The notes beneath the pieces are model-generated. The model saw nothing but the letters and a program-made list of their open reading frames with translations, ran no database searches and was not told where the DNA came from. Both the position numbers and the translations under genes were made by a program. A DNA stretch of 64,000 nt from Williamsia phyllosphaerae (GTDB lineage: Bacteria > Actinomycetota > Actinomycetes > Mycobacteriales > Mycobacteriaceae): assembly GCF_014635305.1 (NCBI RefSeq), contig NZ_BMCS01000001.1, positions 1,860,001 to 1,924,000 on the forward strand, written 5' to 3'. Below, piece by piece: positions 52,009-60,301 of the stretch (its first letter is position 1; each line of letters begins with the position of its first letter).

Positions 52009-52036
52009 GGATGTCGTCTGATCGGACGACATCCGA
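52009..52036. repeat. 28-base inverted repeat in the 296-bp gap before the LCP gene
   Basis: CGGATGTCGTC and GACGACATCCG form perfect 11-bp arms around TGATCG. It lies about midway between the divergent LGFP pseudogene and LCP gene. It may be an operator or a small hairpin RNA. Apart from a TACATT hexamer near 52150, I see nothing else in the gap. Confidence 0.6.
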
Positions 52037-52200
52037 GTCCGGTGGGTCCGATCCCGCCGATCCCTCCGTGGCCGCTGCCGCGGTCCGATTGGCCGTGTTC
52101 GCAACGTATCTCGCATTTGTGCAGATGTCGGAGTCGGTGTCGCTCGGCTACATTGGGCACCGCCAGCAGGCGCCCGACCACGACGACAGAGAACCCGTAG

Positions 52201-53514
52201 ATGCCTCCCGACCATGCGCGCCGACCGACCCGGCAGGGTCCGCGGCGGTTCGCAGGTGATCTGGAGGCCACCCGGATCATCGCGCCCGGGGTCGGCAGGC
52301 ACGCCAAGCATGCCCGCCCGGACCCGCAGCGCAGGCGCCCGCGACGTGCCAGGGCACTGGGGCGGACGGCAGTCGCGCTGGCCGCGTGTGGAGTGCTGAC
52401 CGTGACCGGTTTGGCATGGTCGGGGGCGCAGACGGTGCAGAACGCCTTCCACACCTCCGACGCCCTGGCCGGTGCGCCACGCTCGACCGGGACCGCGGAG
52501 AACATCCTGCTCATCGGCCTCGACTCCCGCAAAGACCGCAACGGCAACGACCTACCGCCCGACGTCCTCACCCAACTCCACGCCGGCGACGGCCAGGAGG
52601 GCGGCTACAACACCAACACCCTGATCCTGATCCACGTCCCCGCCGACGGAAAGAACATCACCGCGTTCTCCATCCCGCGTGACGACTACGTGCCCGTCGT
52701 CGGGATAGACGGCTACGACCACGCCAAGATCAAAGAGGCCTACGGACTGAAGAAAGCCCAGACCGAACAACACCTCATCGACGCCGGGGTCACCGACCAG
52801 GCCACCCTCGAATCACGCAGCCGTGACGCCGGACGCGCCGAGACGCTGCAGACCGTCCGCGCCCTGACCGGGGTCCCCATCGACCGGTTCGCCGAGGTCA
52901 GCCTCGTCGGGTTCTACGACATCACCAAAGCGTTGGGCGGAGTCCAGGTCTGCCTCAACCACCCCGTCTCCGACAACTACTCCGGGGCCCACTTCGCCGC
53001 CGGCGTACACACCCTCGACGCCGCACAGGCCCTGGCGTTCGTCCGCCAGCGCCACGGCCTCGACAACGGCGACCTCGACCGCACCCACCGACAACAGGCA
53101 TTCCTGCTCTCGGTCACCCACATGTTGTCCTCATCAGGTGTGTTCGGCGATCTGAACAAACTCGACGCACTCGTCTCGGTCGCCCAACAAGACGTCACCC
53201 TGTCCTCGGGCTGGAACATCGTCGACTACGCCCACCGCATCGGCGACATCAGCGGACAACACACCCGTTTCACCACACTGCCCGTCGTGCGCTACGACAC
53301 CATCGACGGCCAGGACGTCAACATCATCGACCCCACCGCCATCGAAACCGAGGTCCAGACCGCGTTCGGCCTCATCCCGCCCGCACCGGTGGCGGCAACG
53401 GCGCACCCGTCGGCCGATCAGCCGGCGGACACGACCGTCACGGGAACGGATCCGACCCCGGATCAGGGTGCGCCCGTGACCACGTCGGCCTCGGGCGTTC
53501 CCTGCGTCAACTGA
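52201..53514 (+). CDS. LytR-CpsA-Psr (LCP) family protein
   Basis: 437 residues. A basic cytoplasmic N-terminus (about 1-52) is followed by one helix (about 53-75) and the extracytoplasmic LCP domain (about 97-330). Key residues are seen in LLIGLDSRKDRN, FSIPRDDYVPV, FAEVSLVGFYDITKALGGV and ALAFVRQRHGLDNGDLDRTHRQQ, which bind the polyprenyl diphosphate substrate. In Mycobacteriales such enzymes join arabinogalactan to peptidoglycan. A Pro/Thr-rich tail ends in Cys-Val-Asn. The neighbours are small secreted proteins. It converges on the HTH-only gene, one base apart. Confidence 0.9.
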   Translation: MPPDHARRPTRQGPRRFAGDLEATRIIAPGVGRHAKHARPDPQRRRPRRARALGRTAVALAACGVLTVTGLAWSGAQTVQNAFHTSDALAGAPRSTGTAENILLIGLDSRKDRNGNDLPPDVLTQLHAGDGQEGGYNTNTLILIHVPADGKNITAFSIPRDDYVPVVGIDGYDHAKIKEAYGLKKAQTEQHLIDAGVTDQATLESRSRDAGRAETLQTVRALTGVPIDRFAEVSLVGFYDITKALGGVQVCLNHPVSDNYSGAHFAAGVHTLDAAQALAFVRQRHGLDNGDLDRTHRQQAFLLSVTHMLSSSGVFGDLNKLDALVSVAQQDVTLSSGWNIVDYAHRIGDISGQHTRFTTLPVVRYDTIDGQDVNIIDPTAIETEVQTAFGLIPPAPVAATAHPSADQPADTTVTGTDPTPDQGAPVTTSASGVPCVN

Positions 53515-53515
53515 C

Positions 53516-53776
53516 TCAGAGGTCGTCGAGGTCGACGTAGCCGTCCTGCAGGGCCCGTGCGAGCAACGTGGCCTTTGTGTTGGCCGCGCGGCCGACCACC
53601 TCGTACTTGGCGCGGATGCGGGAGATGTGGGTGTTGACCGTCGTGCCCGCGATGAACAGCCGCGAACCGACCTCGTCCTTGGAGTCACACAGGACCCACA
53701 TGCGCAGGACCTCCACCTCACGGGCGCTCAGATCGGGGCGGGCGGGCAGGGTAACGGGTTCGAGCAGGGTGGTCAT
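53516..53776 (-). CDS. stand-alone LuxR/NarL-type HTH protein
   Basis: 86 residues carrying only the DNA-binding domain of a NarL-type regulator: LSAREVEVLRMWVLCDSKDEVGSRLFIAGTTVNTHISRIRAKYEVVGR, followed by ANTKATLLARALQDGYVDL. There is no receiver domain. The end of the domain (RIRxKYxxxGRxAxTKxxLxxRAxxDG) is shared with the response regulator at 56190, so the two are probably related and may bind similar sites. ATG 53776 fits the domain start; the frame is open to 53890. It lies downstream of the kinase-like gene on the same strand. Confidence 0.78.
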   Translation of the reverse strand: MTTLLEPVTLPARPDLSAREVEVLRMWVLCDSKDEVGSRLFIAGTTVNTHISRIRAKYEVVGRAANTKATLLARALQDGYVDLDDL

Positions 53777-53908
53777 CGGGGGCCTCGTGTCGCAGGGGCC
53801 GTCGTCTCGTATCCGGCCATACCTGACAGTAGGGCGGGGGTCCGACAATGCGACAGACGCGACTTCTGGTGTCCCCCGAGCTGGTGTCACCGTTAGTTGC
53901 AGAAAGCG

Positions 53909-54994
53909 TCAGTCATCGACGACCGTTCGCTCGGTGGACATCTCGGCACCCGTGTGGTCGAACTCGCGCCGATCGGTGCCGTCGGCGCCGCGGCTGTAGA
54001 TCGACGCCGCGGCCGCACGATGCGCAGGCAGCAACCGCACCCGGACGTCGCCGTTCCGTGCTCGTGCGAGCGTCGTGACGATCTCGGCGTTGATGTCCGC
54101 GCGGGCGCGATCGGGGAGTGGGTCGGCGGCCCGGTCGTCGATGAGGATCACCTCGACGCCGCGGGCACGGGCCGATCGGGCGGCGTCGGCGATGTCGGGG
54201 GTGACCAGGCCGGGAGCCCGCAGTCGGTCCCGCAGGTGGGCCTCGAGCAACTCGCAGGTGGCCCGCTCGTCGGCGGACAGCTCGACCCCGGAGGCGATCC
54301 GGTCGAGCATCGGACGTGCGAGCCCGTCGAGTTCGGCGAGTTGCTGGTCGCGCTCGGCAGCCGCGGCGTTTCGCGCTGCCAACGCAGCCACCTGTTGCGC
54401 GCCCGCGGCACGTAGTTCGAAGACGTTCCGGGCCGCCGGGCGGATGGTCAGTGCGAACACCGCGCCGATCGCGACCGGTCCGACGTCGATCAACACCGTC
54501 GCCGCCCCGCCGAACAGTCCGGTGCCGTGGACCACCGACCACGCCGAGTGCGCCGCCAGGTTCCCCAGCAGGCCCAGCCAGGCGAACAATGTCCGCCCCC
54601 GCACGCACAGGAAGCAGAGCAGCACCGTCGTCGCCCCGTGCGCCCAGCCCTGGGTGCTGACCGCGAACGGCGACGGGGTCACCCACAGGGTGAGGCCGGC
54701 CGTCAGCGGACACGTCGCCGCGATGAGCGTCGCCCATCGCAGCGGCAGGGGATCGCCGGGTGCCGATATCAGGGCTATCGCGGCGCCGGCCAACGCGACG
54801 ATCGCCACGATGGGCGGCCAGATCGACGAGATCCCCTCGGTGGAGGTGAGACAGACATAGGCCATGCACGCGACGTACGCCGCAAGAACGAATCGTGCGC
54901 CGACGGTGTGCATCCCGAGCAGCGCGCGCACGTCACGCGGGCCGCTGTCGACACTCGAGACGGCGAACGACTCGTCGGTTGCACGGCTGCTCAC
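53909..54994 (-). CDS. membrane sensor-kinase-like protein lacking the ATPase domain
   Basis: 361 residues. About six helices fill residues 30-185 (RFVLAAYVACMAYVCL, WPPIVAIVALAGAAIALI and onward). A coiled-coil helix follows (QQVAALAARNAAAAERDQQLAELDGLARPMLDRIASG), then a domain with ELLEAHLRDRLRAPGLVTPDIADAARSARARGVEVILIDD. This resembles the DHp-proximal part of NarL-type kinases, but the N, G1 and G2 ATP-binding boxes and a clear phospho-acceptor His are missing. It may be a pseudokinase partner of the kinase upstream, to which it is coupled by a GTGA overlap. Confidence 0.75.
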   Translation of the reverse strand: MSSRATDESFAVSSVDSGPRDVRALLGMHTVGARFVLAAYVACMAYVCLTSTEGISSIWPPIVAIVALAGAAIALISAPGDPLPLRWATLIAATCPLTAGLTLWVTPSPFAVSTQGWAHGATTVLLCFLCVRGRTLFAWLGLLGNLAAHSAWSVVHGTGLFGGAATVLIDVGPVAIGAVFALTIRPAARNVFELRAAGAQQVAALAARNAAAAERDQQLAELDGLARPMLDRIASGVELSADERATCELLEAHLRDRLRAPGLVTPDIADAARSARARGVEVILIDDRAADPLPDRARADINAEIVTTLARARNGDVRVRLLPAHRAAAASIYSRGADGTDRREFDHTGAEMSTERTVVDD

Positions 54995-56223
54995 GTGGCG
55001 ACCCACCGCAGCGTGACGACCGTGCCGCTACCGGGCGCGGAGACGATGTCGGCGGTCCCGCCCGACAGCCCGGACATCCGGCCGACGATGCTCACGGCGA
55101 TGCCCATGCGGTGCGCGGGCACCGACCTGAGTTCGAAACCGGGGCCGTCGTCGGACACGGTCACCGTGATCTCCTCGGTGGAGAAGGTGACGTGCGCGCG
55201 CCGACCGGTGCTCGCGGCCGCGTGCCGAACGGTGTTGCGTGCCGCCTCGGCTGCCGCGGCGGCGACGGTCCGGACGACCTCCGGTGGGTAGCCGACCGTG
55301 TCGGCGGTGAGATCGAGGCCGTCGACGGTCGTCGGGATCGACTGGTCGACCTCGGCGATGCTGTTGCGTATCAACGCCGCCGAGGCGCGCGGGTCGAGAT
55401 CGTCGTCGACGACGAACTCCGCGTCGATCCGGTGCAGGTTGTCGATGGTGGACTGGGCCTGCGCCATCACCGCCGGTGAGTTCCCCTGCCGGGCCGCGGC
55501 GAGCAGCGTCGCCATCACGCCGTCGTGGGTCAACGCGTTGAACCGGGCGCGTTCGGTGGCCACCGCCTGTGCGGCGGCCGCGGCACGCGCGACCCCGTAG
55601 GCCTGCTCGCGGGTGTGGTCGAGCAGTCGTGCGGTACGAAACCCCATCAGTGCCGCGGCGACGGGAACGAGACAGAACCCCCAGGCGAACGCCATCTCGG
55701 TCAGCAGTGGGCTGGAGACGGCGGGCGTGCGGACGAGATAGTTGTCGAACGCCGCCACGACGACCACCGCCAGCAGGTACAGCATCGACCGCGGCACCCG
55801 CCAGACCAGCGCCGCGGCCAGTGCGGGCAGACCGTTGAACTGGACGAACCACAGACCGTGGGGGTCATCGATGAGTCCGCCGTTCCAGGCGAGCGGCCAC
55901 ACGGCGATCGCGACGAGGAAGACGAGCAGCGCCACCGTCGTGGTGACACGGATGGCGTGCACCGACCGCATGAGTCCGGCGACCCCGATCGCGATGCCGC
56001 TCGCGAACACGCCGACCGTGGCGGGTATCGACCACCACAGCGCCGACACGTCGAACGCGGCGGCGAAGTACCCGGACGTGATGATCAGGTAGGCGAGATA
56101 GCCGGCCCCGAGGAAGATCGCGAACTGACCCAGGATGCGGGTCTCGGCGTTACCCGGCTCGCGCGTCGACGGAGCCGGGATCAGCCGTCTCAGTGCCGGA
56201 ATCGGCGCGGCATCGGTAGCCAT
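54991..56223 (-). CDS. NarL-type sensor histidine kinase
   Basis: 410 residues. About six helices (35-195) form the membrane sensor. The dimerisation helix carries the likely phospho-acceptor His233 in RARFNALTHDGVMATLL. The ATPase domain has an N-box (EAARNTVRHAA), G1 (VSDDGPGFELRS) and G2 (GSGTVVTLRW). It would phosphorylate the response regulator encoded just upstream. The start at ATG 56223 overlaps the regulator's 3' end by 34 bases, so a slightly later start is possible. Its stop overlaps the kinase-like gene. The stimulus is unknown. Confidence 0.87.
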   Translation of the reverse strand: MATDAAPIPALRRLIPAPSTREPGNAETRILGQFAIFLGAGYLAYLIITSGYFAAAFDVSALWWSIPATVGVFASGIAIGVAGLMRSVHAIRVTTTVALLVFLVAIAVWPLAWNGGLIDDPHGLWFVQFNGLPALAAALVWRVPRSMLYLLAVVVVAAFDNYLVRTPAVSSPLLTEMAFAWGFCLVPVAAALMGFRTARLLDHTREQAYGVARAAAAAQAVATERARFNALTHDGVMATLLAAARQGNSPAVMAQAQSTIDNLHRIDAEFVVDDDLDPRASAALIRNSIAEVDQSIPTTVDGLDLTADTVGYPPEVVRTVAAAAAEAARNTVRHAAASTGRRAHVTFSTEEITVTVSDDGPGFELRSVPAHRMGIAVSIVGRMSGLSGGTADIVSAPGSGTVVTLRWVAT

Positions 56224-56873
56224 CCGTCCTCCACCGCGCGTTTGTAGAGGTCGGTCTTGGTGGGGGCCGGTCGGCCCGCGGCGGCGTACTTCTGGCGGAT
56301 GCGCCCGAGGTACTGGTTGACGGTGTCGCCGGAGAGGCCGGTGACCGAGGCGACGCGCGCGGCGGGCTCGCCCGCGGCGTACAACTCGAGCACCTGGCGT
56401 TGTCGCGGACTGAGATTGACGTCGACGAAGTCCGCGTCCGCGTCGATCGCCGCGGCCCAGTCCATCGTCGCGACCTGTTCGCCGCGAGCGGCCGCCCGGA
56501 TCGCGTCGAGGACCTCGGTGGCGCGGGTGGACTTGCGGACCACGCCCAGAACCCCCGCGGCCGCCGCCGAGCGCACCAGGAACGCCTCTTCGGCAGACGT
56601 GTACACCAGCGCCTCGACGCCGTGCGCCCGCAGCTTCTCGACGTTGCCGCGTGGCGATGTCCCGTCGCCCAGTCGGAGGTCGAGGACGGCCAGGTCGAGG
56701 TCGGTGGTGATCGCCAGCAGCTCGTCGACCGTGCCCGCACCGCCCGCGAACGTCAGATCGGCGGTCCCGGAGATCATGGCCGACAACCCGATGACGGACG
56801 TCTCGTGATCATCGACGACTCCTATGCGGAACGTGTTCTCCGACTGCGGAGGCGGATCGGCGGTGGTGCTCAC
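56190..56873 (-). CDS. NarL/FixJ-type response regulator
   Basis: 227 residues. The receiver domain (about 14-135) has the acidic pair DDHE, phosphorylated Asp65 in LAVLDLRLGDG, Thr/Ser in LVYTSAEE and Lys in VVRKST. The C-terminal LuxR-type HTH is LSPRQRQVLELYAAGEPAARVASVTGLSGDTVNQYLGRIRQKYAAAGR. Its C-terminal signature with PTKTDLYKRAVEDGW matches that of the HTH-only protein at 53516. The GTG start lies in a 194-bp region divergent from a nitroreductase. It leads the kinase operon. Confidence 0.88.
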   Translation of the reverse strand: MSTTADPPPQSENTFRIGVVDDHETSVIGLSAMISGTADLTFAGGAGTVDELLAITTDLDLAVLDLRLGDGTSPRGNVEKLRAHGVEALVYTSAEEAFLVRSAAAAGVLGVVRKSTRATEVLDAIRAAARGEQVATMDWAAAIDADADFVDVNLSPRQRQVLELYAAGEPAARVASVTGLSGDTVNQYLGRIRQKYAAAGRPAPTKTDLYKRAVEDGWLPMPRRFRH

Positions 56874-57067
56874 TCAGCCATCTCGGCGTGAAGTATTCGC
56901 ACATGCTTCGTCACCGAGCAATTATCGTTCAGACGTACTGATGACGGTGCGCAACTGTGAACAGTCACCATGTCGCATGGACGACAACGCTGCCAGCAGC
57001 GGGAACGTTGTTCAATACGACGATCGGGGGACAGCGTCGACACCGACACGGCGGGCACGGTGGCACC

Positions 57068-57724
57068 ATGAGAGCCATGGCCCTCCCGGATCTCACCGTC
57101 GACGAACTGCTCACCACGACCCGCACCGTGCGCAAGCGCCTGGACCTCGACCGGCCGGTTCCGATGGAACTGATCCGCGAGTGCCTGGAGATCGCGCTGC
57201 AGGCGCCGTCGGGATCGAACCGGCAGGGTTGGCAGTGGGTGGTGGTGACCGATCCCGAGCAGCGACGCCGCGTCGGCCGGATCTACGGCGAGGTGACCGA
57301 GAAGTACCTCGGGTCAGGTGCGTCGGCGTCCTCGCTGTTCGCCGACGACCCCGAGCGCGCGAAGGTGCAGCAGCGTGTGGGCGCGAGTGCCGCGTACCTC
57401 GGCGAGACGATGGGCGACGTCCCGGTCCTGCTGATCCCGTGCATCGAGACGGGAGGCGCTCTGCCGCAGGGCAATCAGGCCGGACTGTGGGGGTCGTTGC
57501 TGCCCGCCGTGTGGAGCTATGCCCTGGCTGCCCGCGCCCGCGGACTCGGAACTGCCTGGACGACATTGCATCTCGCCCGTGAGGCCGAGGTCGCCGAGAT
57601 CCTGGGCATCCCCGACGGCTACTCCCAGGGAGCCCTGATCCCGACCGCGTACTACACCGGCGAGACCTTCAAACCCGCCCCGCGCGCACCCCTCGACGAG
57701 GTCCTGCACGTCGACCGCTGGTGA
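57068..57724 (+). CDS. nitroreductase family protein
   Basis: 218 residues. FMN-binding motifs are TTTRTVRKRLDLDRPV, IALQAPSGSNRQGWQWVVV and the C-terminal GLGTAWTTLHL plus IPDGYSQGALIPTAYYTG. It differs from the nitroreductase at 18630 and is closer to the compact nitroreductases with a central GSNRQGW motif. ATG 57068 was chosen; ATG 57077 is also possible. It stands alone, convergent with a small membrane protein gene whose stop codon is adjacent (TGATCA). Substrate unknown. Confidence 0.86.
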   Translation: MRAMALPDLTVDELLTTTRTVRKRLDLDRPVPMELIRECLEIALQAPSGSNRQGWQWVVVTDPEQRRRVGRIYGEVTEKYLGSGASASSLFADDPERAKVQQRVGASAAYLGETMGDVPVLLIPCIETGGALPQGNQAGLWGSLLPAVWSYALAARARGLGTAWTTLHLAREAEVAEILGIPDGYSQGALIPTAYYTGETFKPAPRAPLDEVLHVDRW

Positions 57725-57994
57725 TCAGCGAGATCGTCTGGCGCGCCACACGCCGACCACGGCGATCAGGACCGCCACCACCGACAGCAGGTCCGACTCG
57801 GTGACGCCGTGCGCGACGTTGAACGAGAACAGGATCCGGCCCTCGATCGGGCCGTTGAAGCGTGACCACAGCACGGCCACCACCGTGACCGCAGCGGCTG
57901 CGGGCAGGCTGGGTCGGGCGAGGCACCACGCGGCGGTGACGAACAGCAGGTTCAGGATGACCAACGCGTGGAAGAACTGTTCGGAGATGGGCAT
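57725..57994 (-). CDS. small membrane protein (YrdB/DUF2568-like)
   Basis: 89 residues with about three helices: FFHALVILNLLFVTAAWCLA, LPAAAAVTVVAVLWSRFNGP and LLSVVAVLIAVVGVW, ending in Arg-Arg-Ser-Arg. The arrangement recalls small DUF2568-type membrane proteins, but the match is from memory and weak. ATG 57994 is preferred to TTG 57997. Its TGA stop is the complement half of the TGATCA that also ends the nitroreductase. Confidence 0.62.
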   Translation of the reverse strand: MPISEQFFHALVILNLLFVTAAWCLARPSLPAAAAVTVVAVLWSRFNGPIEGRILFSFNVAHGVTESDLLSVVAVLIAVVGVWRARRSR

Positions 57995-58142
57995 CAAGGT
58001 CGGCGCCGTTCGTGGACAGGGGTGGTGACGGGCTCACCCGAACCGGTACCGACGAGCCGGTCAGATTTTAGCTACGCCGCTGCGTCGTCGGCAATATGAC
58101 GAGGCGCCGTCACCTTGGCTACCATCTCCGCCGGGGGTAATT

Positions 58143-58367
58143 ATGAAACAAGATCAGGTGGAACAGCACGCGTCGGAGATCATCGACGCGATCGACGACC
58201 GGATGCGGGCCGGGGTCATACCGAATGACGCGCTCACCTTCGCCGATGTGAGCAAGCACGCGACCGAGCCGTTCGGCGACATCGCCGTGCTCGACGAATT
58301 CGACCGGGACCACGTCATCCGGCGGGTCGACGAGGTGCTGCGTATCCGGGCCGGCGGGGTGGACTGA
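58143..58367 (+). CDS. small hypothetical protein
   Basis: 74 residues, acidic and hydrophilic (MKQDQVEQHASEIIDAIDDRMRAGVIPNDALTFADVSKHATEPFGDIAVLDEFDRD...), predicted mostly helical. No domain is recognised. ATG 58143 has GGGGG five bases upstream, and a TTGGCT hexamer (58115-58120) may be its -35. It converges on menE, eight bases apart. The composition and Shine-Dalgarno support a real gene; the role is unknown. Confidence 0.6.
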   Translation: MKQDQVEQHASEIIDAIDDRMRAGVIPNDALTFADVSKHATEPFGDIAVLDEFDRDHVIRRVDEVLRIRAGGVD

Positions 58368-58375
58368 ACTGCAGG

Positions 58376-59581
58376 TCAGGACAGGGTGCGCCGCAGAGCG
58401 GCCCGGTCGACCTTCCCGGGCCCACGGCGGGGCAGTTCGCCGACGATGAACACCTCTCGGGGTACCGCGGTTCTGTCGAGCTGTTCGGCGGCGACCGCGC
58501 GGACCTGTTCGGCCGTGACGACGGCGCCGCCTGCGGGCACCACGACCGCGACGACGCGCTCGCCGAGGCGTTCGTCGGGTAGGCCGAGAACGGCGCACTC
58601 CGCGATCGTCGGGTCGCTGAGAATGGCCGCCTCGACCACCTGGGGAACGACGGTCAACCCGCCGGTGCTGATGGCCTCGTCGGCTCGTCCGACGATGCTG
58701 AGCACGCCATCGGCATCGAGCCGACCGAGGTCGTCGGTGCGGTACTCGCCGGGTGTCGCGAACGCCGGGTGGTCGGGCAGGTTGCGGTAACCGAGCGCGA
58801 CCACCGGACCGGAGAGCACCACCCGCCCGATGCCGTCGGGATTCGGGTCGTCGATACCGATGTGCACTCCGTCGAGGGCGACGCCGTCGTAGACGCAGCC
58901 CCCGCAGGTCTCGCTCATGCCGTAGGTGCGGACGATCGGGATGCCCGCGTCGACCGCCCGGCGTGCCAGCAGGGGCGGGGTCGCGGCGCCGCCGACGAGC
59001 ACCGCGTCGACCTCGCACAACGCGGCGGTGGCCGAGGTGTCGTCGAGGGTCTTGATCAGCTGTGTCGGAACGAGTGAGGTGTAACGCCGGGGGCCGGTCA
59101 TCGCGTCGATTCCGGTGACGAGATCGGCGGGGTCGAATCCGCCCGCGACGTCGAAGATCACCGGGGTGTGTCCGGCACGCAGACTGCGCAGCAGCACCTG
59201 GAGTCCGGCGATGTGGTGCGGCGGCAGCGCCAGCAACCAACCACCGGGACCGCCGAGGAAGGACTCGGTCGCCGCGGCCGAGGCCGCCAGCGTCTCGCGG
59301 GTGTGCATGGCGCCCTTGGGAACCCCGGTCGTCCCAGAGGTGGCGACCACCAGCGACACGGCGTCGTCGATCGGTTCACCGGCACCGAGAGCTGTGACGA
59401 GCCGATCGGTCTCGGTTTGATCAGATGCTGGAACGGGAAGGGCAGCGACTCGCCCGTCGAGAATGCCCACCAGCTGCTCAGTGGCGTCTAGGACCGCAGG
59501 ACCGGCCCGCAGCGGGAGGGTGGTGAGGGTTCTCAGGACGCGTCCGACGTCCCGCCGCGCTGACCGGCCTCGAAGGTCCAC
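58376..59581 (-). CDS. menE: o-succinylbenzoate-CoA ligase
   Basis: 401 residues of the ANL adenylate-forming family. Motifs are VVATSGTTGVPKGAMHT (P-loop), RTYGMSETCGG, YRTDDLGRLDADG and the C-terminal lysine in RRGPGKVDR. It activates o-succinylbenzoate with ATP and CoA for menaquinone synthesis, upstream of MenB and MenA. It is shorter than the roughly 450-500 residues of many MenE proteins, as in mycobacteria. GTG 59581 gives a 49-base overlap with the DUF3349 gene; no later ATG or GTG fits, but the exact start is uncertain. Confidence 0.9.
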   Translation of the reverse strand: MDLRGRSARRDVGRVLRTLTTLPLRAGPAVLDATEQLVGILDGRVAALPVPASDQTETDRLVTALGAGEPIDDAVSLVVATSGTTGVPKGAMHTRETLAASAAATESFLGGPGGWLLALPPHHIAGLQVLLRSLRAGHTPVIFDVAGGFDPADLVTGIDAMTGPRRYTSLVPTQLIKTLDDTSATAALCEVDAVLVGGAATPPLLARRAVDAGIPIVRTYGMSETCGGCVYDGVALDGVHIGIDDPNPDGIGRVVLSGPVVALGYRNLPDHPAFATPGEYRTDDLGRLDADGVLSIVGRADEAISTGGLTVVPQVVEAAILSDPTIAECAVLGLPDERLGERVVAVVVPAGGAVVTAEQVRAVAAEQLDRTAVPREVFIVGELPRRGPGKVDRAALRRTLS

Positions 59582-59868
59582 CCCGCGTCCTCGAGGATGG
59601 CCCGCACGCGGGCGATGTCGGGTTCGGACGGCAGCTCCTCGGTCACCTTGGTGATCAGGACGCCGACGTCGACGCGGGAGATGGGTTCGGTCTCGCCTCG
59701 GCCTGCGGCGTCGGCGATCAACGCGTCGGAGATCTCGTGGACCTCGTCGTCGGAGAGCTGACGGCGCAGCAGCGCCATGAGCGGGACGTAGTCGTTGGTC
59801 GGGACACCGTTGGGATAGCCGGCACGCAACCAGTTCATGATCGAGCGCATGAGTTGTGGGCGGTCCAT
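59533..59868 (-). CDS. DUF3349 family protein (copy 1)
   Basis: 111 residues. It is helical, with MNWLRAGYPNGVPTNDYVPLMALLRRQLSDDEVHEI near the start and a C-terminal segment DIARVRAILEDAGW. It matches the small DUF3349 family of Mycobacteriales (Rv0543c in M. tuberculosis), which has no known function. ATG 59868 has a GGGAGG Shine-Dalgarno. It is a paralogue of the gene at 59990, about 120 bases upstream, and overlaps the menE start, so menE translation may depend on it. Confidence 0.85.
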   Translation of the reverse strand: MDRPQLMRSIMNWLRAGYPNGVPTNDYVPLMALLRRQLSDDEVHEISDALIADAAGRGETEPISRVDVGVLITKVTEELPSEPDIARVRAILEDAGWTFEAGQRGGTSDAS

Positions 59869-59989
59869 GCTGCCTCCCCTGAGTGCGTGGACTGGCGAAC
59901 TGTTCACGGAGCGCGATGTTGCACGCCGTACGGTCGATTTTGGCACATCCGGGCCGGTGCGAGCTCTGCGTCCGCCGGGGCCGATGGTC

Positions 59990-60295
59990 TCAGGTCGCGG
60001 GTGAGGAGAGCGGCCAACCGACCGACGCGAGCCGGGAGGCGACCTGGTTGATCTCCTCCGGGTTCGGCTCCAGTTCGATCACCTTGGCGATCGCGCTGCG
60101 GATCTGGTCCTCGGTGACCGGGTTGTCGGTGCCGTGCTCCTTGAAGACGGTGAGGATGGCCCGGGTGACCTGCTCCTCGTCGAGCGAGCGCTTGAGCAGC
60201 GCCAGCAGTGGGAAGTAGTCCTTCGGGGGCACGCCCTCGGGGTAGCCCGCGCGGACCCAGTCGAGGATCGCGTCGAAGGTTTTCGTATCAGCCAC
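59990..60295 (-). CDS. DUF3349 family protein (copy 2)
   Basis: 101 residues, clearly a paralogue of copy 1: LDWVRAGYPEGVPPKDYFPLLALLKRSLDEEQVTRAI aligns without gaps to its WLRAGYPNGVPTNDYVPLMALL segment. The helix ends RLASVGWPLSSPAT. The start is GTG 60295, six bases after the stop of the membrane protein gene. Its length is the same as Rv0543c, so this is likely the ancestral copy and the other the duplicate. Function unknown. Confidence 0.85.
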   Translation of the reverse strand: MADTKTFDAILDWVRAGYPEGVPPKDYFPLLALLKRSLDEEQVTRAILTVFKEHGTDNPVTEDQIRSAIAKVIELEPNPEEINQVASRLASVGWPLSSPAT

Positions 60296-60301
60296 GACGC
60301 G

